Of a DNA stretch of 64,000 bases, positions 10,029-16,679 are shown in pieces (the stretch's first letter is position 1; each line of letters opens with the position of its first letter). The notes below the pieces were generated by a model that saw nothing but the letters and a program-made list of their open reading frames with translations, was not told where the DNA came from and ran no database searches. The translations under genes and the position numbers were made by a program. The DNA is from Enterobacter sichuanensis (GTDB lineage: Bacteria; Pseudomonadota; Gammaproteobacteria; Enterobacterales; Enterobacteriaceae), in NCBI RefSeq assembly GCF_002939185.1, contig NZ_POVL01000025.1, positions 1 through 64,000 on the forward strand, written 5' to 3'.

Positions 10029-12623
10029 ATGACACCTATCGAGAGTATCGCTGAATGGTCTCAAAGAAAACCTGTTTGGTGGAGACACGCTATAAGATTA
10101 TCGTTGACTCATGGTACATTAGATCAAGAATGCTTGAGTATTATTTTGAAAATAGCAAAAATTGAGCATGGACTTCTTGAAAGAGATGAAGTCTATGAAA
10201 GGGCTATACAACCTTTGGACTTTACAGGGTTTACTTCAGAGCAAAATGAAGTTTCACTTAAAACTCTATGTAATGTTAAAGGTGTTGGGTTGCTGGCTGA
10301 CAACCAAACTATAAATTTTCCAGGGCAAGGGTTGTTTATTGTTTATGGTGATAATGGAGCCGGTAAATCCAGCTATTCAAGCATCTTAAAAAATACATGT
10401 CTAACCAGAGGGGACAGCCCTCAAATATTGGGTAATGTTTTTTCAAAGGAACAAATTCCACCGCAAGCAGAGATTTGTGTAACAGTCAATGGATTAGATG
10501 AGGTTTTTTTATGGGATAATAATAGTTCCAGTATTGAAGCCCTTAAGTCAATAAGGGTGTTTGATGGTTCTTCAGCTAATCATTATATCAATAAGGAAGA
10601 TGCGCTTGGATTTAAACCAATAGGTTTAAATTTATTGGCCGAGTTAGTTAAGGCCGTAAATAGTGTCAGAGCCTATCTTGAAGAAGATACAATGGGAAGC
10701 AATGGTTTTATCAAGTTGGACGGTTTAAAATCATCTAGTGCTGCAGCTAATTTTTTAAGTGGTCTTTCTGCTGATACACTTGAAGATGAAATAAACGAAC
10801 ATTGTATCACGCTTGAAGAGTTAGAAATGATAGAACCTTTAAAAAAGGAAATTTACCATTTCAGGTCGCAAACCCCACAAACATTAAGAAAAAATTTGCA
10901 GCAAACGAAAGCAACGCTAGAACCTCTTGTGTTATTTTGCGATAAGCTTGCAAGGTCACTAGGTGATAAAGCTATAGAGTTGCTCGGGAAATTAAAAGCA
11001 GAGAAAGAAAAAACTGCGAATATATGTGACGAGTTACGTAAAACCACACTTCAAAATTTACCTTTTAATAATATTGCTGGTGTAAGTTGGCAAAAAATAT
11101 GGCAGGCAACACAGCATTTTATTCAGCATGATGAAAAAAAACATTTTCCGATGGCTACAGGGGAGCATTGCCCCATATGTTTTCAGGAAATAAGTGATGA
11201 AAGCGAAAGCAAAATGGAGGCGTTATACAAATACCTAAATGATCAATCGGAGCGAGAAGCGATGTTGGCTAAAGGTGAATATGATGATGCTGTAAATAAT
11301 ATTTCATCCCTCTCTTTTGAACTTACTCCCTACGGTGCAGCGATTTCTCTTTTAAATAATGAGTTTCAAAGTTTGGGAGATCAAGTCATTAGTATGATTT
11401 CAAAACTTGAACAAAGAAGAGATATCTTAGTTGGAAAGTTGAATTTACCACATCTTCCATTAATGTTAGACATTATTGCAAAGATAAAAAATATAATTGA
11501 AGATATTAATGCAAAGCTATTGGTTATTGAGTCGGATGAGGAATTGAATAATTTCATTCAAATTAAGGAAATTGAGCTGATTAATCTGGAAGATAGAAAA
11601 TATATATTTGATTGTCGCGAAATCATTGTGGGGAATTTGAGACGTCATAAATATATTAAAAAACTCAACTCCATTCTTTCTCAATGTGGTACTACCACAA
11701 TTTCAACACTTTCATCAAGTATCTATAGAACAGGTGTCGTTGAGCCGCTCGTTTCTGCATTCAATGATGAACTACAGAGTTTCGGATTTGATCGTTTTAG
11801 AGTCAAAGTTGAATCTCGCAATCGCTCAGGTGTTCAACAATTTAAATTATCTTTGGCAGATGAGAATAATAACGTTATTGGCGCACTTTCAGTTGCTAGT
11901 GAGGGAGAACAACGATGTATTGCTATCGCAAGCTTCTTAGCCGAAATGAAAGCTGATTCTAGAAAATCAGCGGTTATATTTGACGATCCAGTTAACTCAC
12001 TAAGTCATGAATGGAGCAGTCGGGTGGCTAAGCGATTAGTATTAGAATCGCAAAAACGTCAGGTCGTGATATTAACGCACAATATAGTTTTCTACAAATT
12101 ATTGTTAGAGGTGGCTGAAGGGACTGCAACTGAATACTCGACTATAGCACTTGAGCGGTCTCGTAAATTCGCCGGAATAGTTAAAAACTCAGCTCCTTGG
12201 GAAGCTATGACTACTCGGGCAAGATATGGTTTTTTAAGAGTAAAGTTGCAAGATATAAAACGGTTAGAGAAAAAGGAGGAAACAACAACAACCGAACTGC
12301 GTGATGCTTGCTGTCAGTTTTATAGCTATTTACGCGAGGCGTGGGAAAGATTGGTTGAGGAGAAATTACTCAATAAGGTGGTTACTCGTTTTGAACGTGG
12401 TGTCTCTACGCAACGACTAGCAAGATTAATTGATATTTGTCAGTCTGATATAGATAGAGTTGATTATGCCATGTCCAAATGCAGTACTTATTTTAGAGGG
12501 CATGACAGTGCTGCTGCAATTGGAGATCCTTACACTAGTGTAAAAGAGGTTGAAATTGATCTTAATTTTTTCTTTGAATTCCTAAATGAACTTGAAGAAA
12601 AACCTAGGAAGAGGAATTCGTGA
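10029..12623 (+). CDS. ABC-type (AAA_13-like) ATPase with zinc hook and possible anticodon-nuclease-like tail
   Basis: This 864-residue protein is a split ABC/SMC-type ATPase. Walker A is at 107-114 (GDNGAGKS). A long coiled-coil insert carries a Rad50-like zinc-hook Cys-x-x-Cys at 381-384 (CPIC). The signature-like SEGEQR is at 624-629, Walker B with D-loop at 649-656 (VIFDDPVN) and the switch His at 684. About 130 residues follow. They are helical in appearance and contain Arg769-x3-Glu773 and His825, an arrangement reminiscent of the Arg-Glu-His triad of PrrC/RloC anticodon nucleases. Family knowledge links this architecture to phage defence. The nuclease assignment is inference. Base composition is far more AT-rich than the backbone, suggesting transfer. 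The next gene starts 70 bases downstream on the same strand. Confidence 0.75.
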   Translation: MTPIESIAEWSQRKPVWWRHAIRLSLTHGTLDQECLSIILKIAKIEHGLLERDEVYERAIQPLDFTGFTSEQNEVSLKTLCNVKGVGLLADNQTINFPGQGLFIVYGDNGAGKSSYSSILKNTCLTRGDSPQILGNVFSKEQIPPQAEICVTVNGLDEVFLWDNNSSSIEALKSIRVFDGSSANHYINKEDALGFKPIGLNLLAELVKAVNSVRAYLEEDTMGSNGFIKLDGLKSSSAAANFLSGLSADTLEDEINEHCITLEELEMIEPLKKEIYHFRSQTPQTLRKNLQQTKATLEPLVLFCDKLARSLGDKAIELLGKLKAEKEKTANICDELRKTTLQNLPFNNIAGVSWQKIWQATQHFIQHDEKKHFPMATGEHCPICFQEISDESESKMEALYKYLNDQSEREAMLAKGEYDDAVNNISSLSFELTPYGAAISLLNNEFQSLGDQVISMISKLEQRRDILVGKLNLPHLPLMLDIIAKIKNIIEDINAKLLVIESDEELNNFIQIKEIELINLEDRKYIFDCREIIVGNLRRHKYIKKLNSILSQCGTTTISTLSSSIYRTGVVEPLVSAFNDELQSFGFDRFRVKVESRNRSGVQQFKLSLADENNNVIGALSVASEGEQRCIAIASFLAEMKADSRKSAVIFDDPVNSLSHEWSSRVAKRLVLESQKRQVVILTHNIVFYKLLLEVAEGTATEYSTIALERSRKFAGIVKNSAPWEAMTTRARYGFLRVKLQDIKRLEKKEETTTTELRDACCQFYSYLREAWERLVEEKLLNKVVTRFERGVSTQRLARLIDICQSDIDRVDYAMSKCSTYFRGHDSAAAIGDPYTSVKEVEIDLNFFFEFLNELEEKPRKRNS

Positions 12624-12693
12624 CTAAAATAAACAGTGTAAGAAACTACTAAATGTAATCATCTAGATCTTATAACTTAAAAAAGGGGTTTTT

Positions 12694-13473
12694 ATGGAGT
12701 GTAGATTAAATGAGTTTACTGGTAGAATAGAGGAAGTAATAAGAAAATCTATTAGTAACCACTCTGGCCATGAATGGGATGAGGATTTTATTACACGAAG
12801 CTTGCTTAGTGATTTTAGGACTGAGTTCCATCGTTTTAATTTGATAGGTAGGGATCTGAAAAGTAATATTAACTGGCAAGCATATAAACTTAAAGGTACT
12901 TTTGAGAATAACTTCGGGGACATAGCATTAGTAGTAAACATATGCTATAAGGACGGTACATCGATCAACGGGGTTGCTTTTTTAGAAGCAAAGAAACGTG
13001 ACTGGAGGAAAACCACTTTCAGCGCAATGAAAGTAACTCAAGCAAAAAAAATACTTAAAAATGCACCACGCTCACAATATCTACTTTATGACTATGAAGA
13101 AATAACAAACTTTCTTAAGGGGTCATTATGTTCAGTAGAGATGGAACATTATTTTTATCGTAGAGGTTCTTACATTCCTTTTTCTGAAGTTACAAGAGCG
13201 GTATGTGTTCCTCTTAACCTTGCAGTGGTAACTAGTCATAAAGATACACTTCTTTATCGTCATGGACTTCCTCTATCTACGATGTTATCAACTCGATATT
13301 TTCAAGGATTAGATTTAGAGTTTGATGAAACAGCGAAAGGTATTGCCACTGGTTTTTTGAAAAAATTTGGCCTTCCTAAATTTATTATGAAAATAGACAT
13401 CTTAGAAAGCGGTGCTGAGGCTGGAGATCAGGGCCTTAGTGTAAATGAGTTAGAGTATGTTCCACTTGACTAA
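12694..13473 (+). CDS. PD-(D/E)xK nuclease-like protein, partner of the ATPase
   Basis: I do not recognise a named family for this 259-residue protein. It contains Gly75-Asp76, a 21-residue spacer with a predicted strand, then Glu98-Ala-Lys100, followed by a helix bearing Gln116. This is the layout of PD-(D/E)xK nucleases (Asp, Glu-x-Lys, then a helix with Gln), and an upstream Glu30 could complete the metal site. There is no signal peptide or membrane segment. An AAAAGGGG ribosome site precedes the ATG. It shares the AT-rich composition and strand of the ATPase gene, so the two probably form one operon and act together. An alternative is a non-enzymatic sensor with a relic fold. Confidence 0.6.
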   Translation: MECRLNEFTGRIEEVIRKSISNHSGHEWDEDFITRSLLSDFRTEFHRFNLIGRDLKSNINWQAYKLKGTFENNFGDIALVVNICYKDGTSINGVAFLEAKKRDWRKTTFSAMKVTQAKKILKNAPRSQYLLYDYEEITNFLKGSLCSVEMEHYFYRRGSYIPFSEVTRAVCVPLNLAVVTSHKDTLLYRHGLPLSTMLSTRYFQGLDLEFDETAKGIATGFLKKFGLPKFIMKIDILESGAEAGDQGLSVNELEYVPLD

Positions 13474-13944
13474 AACTTAACAAAAGTATTTGCGGTGCTA
13501 GTCTCTAACTACTATTGCACCGTAAAATCGAAGCTGTGCGTATAAGCGACTTCAGTGCCAGTTTTCATTCTAAGCACAAGTTCTAAATTATATGCTTTGT
13601 TTGCTAAATGTGCTAATCATACTTTTGCCCACTCAAGGCATAAGCCCCGCTTAAGCGGGGCTATATGTAGTGCTGTGGTCAATGTGTGGGCGCTTCAGGA
13701 AATAAACCCTTTTATTTCATTATGTTGAAGTGGTTCAAAAGATTTGGAATAGCCTTTTTAGTTGCGGGTGTAATGGAGTAGGCCTACCAGTCAGGACTAC
13801 ACCAATTGTGGTGTACACATCCTCTCAGTAAGCCCAACGAATCGTTCATTTTCTGTGCAAATAAAGTTAACGTCATGAAAAGTGGAATGAAGCGATAACG
13901 TCCATTAAGATGACCGCAGCATTAACCCAAAAGGAAAATTGGAA
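13474..13944. other. Palindrome-rich spacer between defence pair and toxin pair
   Basis: No gene of normal size is present. The region holds an inverted repeat just after the nuclease-like gene (TTTGCGGTGC 13489-13498 with GCACCGTAAA 13517-13526), a perfect 20-base palindrome (13643-13662), a GTAGGCCTAC palindrome (13778-13787) and a TACACCA/TGGTGTA hairpin (13798-13815). An open reading frame of 19 codons (13722-13781, MLKWFKRFG...) is too short to call. The palindrome clustering and composition suggest a recombination scar or regulatory segment. Confidence 0.5.
13643..13662. terminator. Perfect 20-base palindrome, probable bidirectional terminator
   Basis: AGCCCCGCTTAAGCGGGGCT is fully self-complementary; its GC-rich arms would form a strong hairpin. 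Only a weak T/A stretch follows, so it could equally be a protein-binding or recombination site. It is the strongest hairpin between the defence pair and the toxin pair. Confidence 0.5.
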
Positions 13945-14616
13945 ATGGATATTGGATTAATTACAGATGAGCCCGGACGCTATTACGAGTTTCGTTCAAT
14001 TCTACCGTCGGGTGAGTACTTTCAATTTCGCCCCCGTAATCCTCCACTGAACTCGCAACCCATCGTAGATGATGAAAGTGGAATGTGTATCGGCTTTTCC
14101 GTCGCTCAGGCACCCGGTTTATGGCAGATTTATGATGCTGATGGGGTGTTTATCAGGTTAGAAGAGGCGCCATTAGAAGCCCCTTTGTTTGACCCAACTG
14201 ATCTGGCTTTAATCGCCTTTGGTGCATTTCGTCTTTTTCGTACAGGTAAAGCAATATTGGAAAGTGGTGTCAAAACCGCCTTAACCGTTAAACTCAGTGA
14301 GGCTACGGTCAGTCTCTTGCGTGGGCGCTTAAAAATGGGCTTATCTGCACGAGCCCTTAAGATGACAGCAACCCCCGCTAAACATATGCTGAATCCGGGG
14401 CGCTACGTCCCCTTACAACTCCAGGAAAAAGTGATTCGATACGGTAAAAGAACACCCGATCCGCAGAAGGCTTCAGGGCTTTTCCGATATGAATCTGAGA
14501 TTTATAAGCTTGTGGAAAATCGGGCAAAAAAAGGAACCTATTTCTATAAAAAATATATGATAGAGGTCCTGGTACGCGAGAAAGACTGGACAATAACTCA
14601 TTTTTTATACAAGTAA
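13945..14616 (+). CDS. Putative stand-alone polymorphic-toxin-like protein
   Basis: The 223-residue protein appears modular. A beta-rich N-terminal part (about 1-70) is followed by a hydrophobic stretch near residues 85-105 and a basic linker. A compact C-terminal domain of about 75 residues begins at the LNPGRYVP segment and ends with REKDWTITHFLYK. The C-terminal domain resembles toxin tips found at the ends of CDI/Rhs-type polymorphic toxins, though I cannot name the family. ATG at 13945 is 9 bases after AAGGA; a TTG at 13939 is too close to it. The stop lies 11 bases before an immunity-like gene, which supports a toxin role. There is no secretion signal, PAAR or Rhs repeat, so how it is exported is unclear. 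Confidence 0.55.
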   Translation: MDIGLITDEPGRYYEFRSILPSGEYFQFRPRNPPLNSQPIVDDESGMCIGFSVAQAPGLWQIYDADGVFIRLEEAPLEAPLFDPTDLALIAFGAFRLFRTGKAILESGVKTALTVKLSEATVSLLRGRLKMGLSARALKMTATPAKHMLNPGRYVPLQLQEKVIRYGKRTPDPQKASGLFRYESEIYKLVENRAKKGTYFYKKYMIEVLVREKDWTITHFLYK

Positions 14617-14627
14617 TGGGGGTGGAT

Positions 14628-15056
14628 ATGATTGAAATTGTTAACGACAGGAAAACTTTACGGGTCACTCCCTTTGAACGAGAGAATACCCCTGACGTAC
14701 CGCAGTATGACTGGATCCAGACTTATGTGGAGTACAACCTCCCTGAACTGCAGGCTCAGTATCGGGCATCTTTTAATGTCGGCGAGCTTAGTGCACTTAA
14801 AGATAAACTCACAGCTTTACATATAAGTTTAGTGAAAGGTGGCGAACCTCAGGAGGTCGTCTTTGATAGCACGGAAAACCAATTAAACCTTATATTTTCG
14901 CCATCATCTTTTGGGCGGGGCGTGTTGTTAACATTAACGCTCAGACCGGAAAACCCTGCCGAAAGTGTAGTGGTAAGTGACAGTTTGCATATTAATGAGA
15001 GTTACTTTCCGGCACTGCTTTCTGGACTGGACGAGATCATTAATTGGGGGGATTGA
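14628..15056 (+). CDS. WapI-like immunity protein
   Basis: The 142-residue protein starts MIEIVND and has the alternating beta pattern, central acidic helix and late YFPALLSGLDEI helix that I associate with WapI-family immunity proteins, which neutralise C-terminal tRNase toxins of WapA/CDI type. ATG at 14628 is preferred over the in-frame ATG at 14616 (which overlaps the upstream stop) because GGGGGTGG lies just ahead and the family normally begins MIE/MIEI. Position directly downstream of the toxin-like gene is the usual toxin-immunity order. Family assignment is from memory of the pattern and should be treated as moderate. Confidence 0.55.
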   Translation: MIEIVNDRKTLRVTPFERENTPDVPQYDWIQTYVEYNLPELQAQYRASFNVGELSALKDKLTALHISLVKGGEPQEVVFDSTENQLNLIFSPSSFGRGVLLTLTLRPENPAESVVVSDSLHINESYFPALLSGLDEIINWGD

Positions 15057-15186
15057 TTCCCCCTAACCGCTATGACTCCAAATCCGACAGCACAAAAAAT
15101 TTTCATTCACCCCAGCAATATTTCCCTCCCTCATCCGTCTACCTCATCACAAGCCATAATCAGTTTCGGTAAACGAGGTAAACACC

Positions 15187-15606
15187 ATGAGAGATTTTGA
15201 AATGCACGGCAGAGGTCACGGGCGCGGATTTGGTCGCCACCGTATGGGCAAGGGCTTAGTCATTGGCGCAGTGATTTTCATCGTGCTCGGCCTGCTGGTG
15301 ATGTCCCTGTGGAACGCCTTGCTTCCGGCGATCCTTGGCGTGAAGGCCATCGGATTCTGGCAGGCGCTGGGCATTCTGGTGCTGAGCCGCATTCTGTTCG
15401 GTGGACTGGGGTTCCGCCCGGGGATGTTTGGCGCGCACCGCCGCATGCACGAGCGCTGGATGAACATGACGCCCGAACAGCGTGAGGCGTTTATTCAGCA
15501 GCGTCGCGAAGGGTTTGGTCGCCACGGACGCGGTCACTGCGGCTGGCACGGGCATCGTGACGATAAGCGCGACGACGCCACGCCAAAAGCGCCGGAAGCA
15601 GAGTGA
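15187..15606 (+). CDS. His/Arg/Gly-rich membrane protein coupled to an ECF sigma factor
   Basis: This 139-residue protein has a His/Arg/Gly-rich N-terminus, two probable transmembrane segments (about 24-45 and 54-70), and a C-terminal tail with MTPEQREAFIQQRR followed by a His-rich stretch. The TPEQR element recalls the LTxxQ motif of Spy/CpxP/ZraP-type metal-stress proteins, but only loosely. It has a CGAGGTA ribosome site, and its stop overlaps the sigma-factor start by four bases (GTGA). That coupling, the His richness and the copper genes downstream suggest it may sense metal or envelope stress and restrain the sigma factor. This role is inference; no known family is assigned. Confidence 0.8.
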   Translation: MRDFEMHGRGHGRGFGRHRMGKGLVIGAVIFIVLGLLVMSLWNALLPAILGVKAIGFWQALGILVLSRILFGGLGFRPGMFGAHRRMHERWMNMTPEQREAFIQQRREGFGRHGRGHCGWHGHRDDKRDDATPKAPEAE

Positions 15607-16172
15607 GCGAAATGAAAGCCGGGGAGGCGGGCGGATCCATGCTGATGTCGGCGCTCAATGCCTGCCGCGCCCGGCTGAGAGCCTTCATTCGCGGACGGAC
15701 GTCCGTCCGTGATGATGCCGACGACATTCTGCAGGAAGTGACGTATCAGCTGATGAAAGTGGAACAGCCGGTCGAAAACGTCGCCGCCTGGCTGTTCCGC
15801 GCGGCGCGTAACGAGATGACCGACCGGGCGCGTAAAAAGCGCGAGGTCTCGCTCTCCGGCTATTTTACGGGCGATGACGACGAGGGTTTCCCGGAGGACG
15901 AGCTGGCCGAAACCCTGTTTGGCGTACCGCACACGCCGGAGGAGGAGTACCTCAAAACGCTGCTGTGGGAAGAGCTGGGGCAGGCACTGTCTGAACTGCC
16001 GCCGCCGCAGCGGGAGGTGTTTGAAAAGACCGAGCTCCACGGCTACAGCATTAAAATGCTGGCAGAGGAGACCGGCGCCAGCGAACAGGCGCTGTTATCC
16101 CGCAAGCATAAGGCGGTACTGTTTCTGCGCACCCGGCTGCGGGACGTCTATGACGCGCTAACGGGCGAATAG
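15603..16172 (+). CDS. ECF-type RNA polymerase sigma factor
   Basis: This 189-residue sigma-70 family protein has region 2 (about 36-80; DDADDILQEV, then AAWLFRAARNEMTDRARKKRE) and region 4 (about 125-185; a helix-turn-helix in HGYSIKMLAEETGASEQALLSRKHKA). An acidic linker joins them. It lacks regions 1 and 3, as ECF sigmas do. The GTG at 15603 overlaps the upstream stop; an in-frame ATG at 15612 is an alternative start. No recognisable anti-sigma gene follows, so the upstream membrane protein is the candidate regulator. The scs copper-tolerance genes downstream are possible targets. Confidence 0.9.
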   Translation: MSEMKAGEAGGSMLMSALNACRARLRAFIRGRTSVRDDADDILQEVTYQLMKVEQPVENVAAWLFRAARNEMTDRARKKREVSLSGYFTGDDDEGFPEDELAETLFGVPHTPEEEYLKTLLWEELGQALSELPPPQREVFEKTELHGYSIKMLAEETGASEQALLSRKHKAVLFLRTRLRDVYDALTGE

Positions 16173-16220
16173 CGGCGACAGACAAAACCTTACACTTCCG
16201 GTACTTGTAGATTCATCACT

Positions 16221-16631
16221 ATGGTTTATGATCGGGGCGTCTTCTTACTCTGGAATGTTATGCGCAACCGTCAGCTCCTCGGAAAATGGCTTTTGATTAT
16301 CACCTGTCTGGCGATGGCGCTTTGCCTCGTGCAGCGTGCGGTGATGCTCAACCATTTTTTACAGGGACTGGATCCGCAAATTTCTCTGGTAGCTGACGCC
16401 CCGGCGCAAAACAGCGATACGGAACAGCCCGGCCCGTCGCCCTGTCAGCTGGGCGCGCACTCGCTGCTTTGCGCGCAGCCGCTGTTCTTCGACGGTGCGC
16501 TACCGGCCATTATTATCTTCTTCGCGCTGCTGCAGCTGGTTACGCAAGGGCGGGCGTTTGCGCCCGTCGAACAGCCCGTTCAGGCACCGCCTCCCCGAAT
16601 ACACCTGAAAAACTGCGTTTTCCGTGAGTGA
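16221..16631 (+). CDS. scsA: ScsA-like DUF2946 membrane protein
   Basis: The protein of up to 136 residues has one N-terminal transmembrane segment, a short extracytoplasmic region with two Cys (SPCQ and LLCA), and a second hydrophobic segment near 92-108. This matches the small DUF2946-type ScsA, first gene of the suppressor-of-copper-sensitivity operon. The start is uncertain: ATG 16221 has no clear ribosome site, and an in-frame ATG at 16260 would give a more usual basic N-terminus (MRNRQLLGKW). The next gene, scsB, is 48 bases downstream. Confidence 0.8.
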   Translation: MVYDRGVFLLWNVMRNRQLLGKWLLIITCLAMALCLVQRAVMLNHFLQGLDPQISLVADAPAQNSDTEQPGPSPCQLGAHSLLCAQPLFFDGALPAIIIFFALLQLVTQGRAFAPVEQPVQAPPPRIHLKNCVFRE

Positions 16632-16663
16632 AAATCATCGTCACCGCACGATAATTTTTCACT
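16627..16663 (+). promoter_or_regulatory. Imperfect stem-loop between scsA and scsB
   Basis: AGTGAAAA (16627-16634) pairs with TTTTCACT (16656-16663), and ATCGT (16637-16641) pairs with ACGAT (16648-16652) inside it. It overlaps the scsA stop and precedes the scsB ribosome site. It could be an attenuator or processing site that sets different levels of the two products. Confidence 0.4.
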
Positions 16664-16679
16664 GTTCACGGAGTAAAAC

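Noticed and set aside
13722-13781. 19-codon open frame MLKWFKRFG... ahead of the toxin-like gene
   Set aside because: It has no clear ribosome site and no recognised relative, and it is too short to call from one sequence. Mentioned only as part of the junction.
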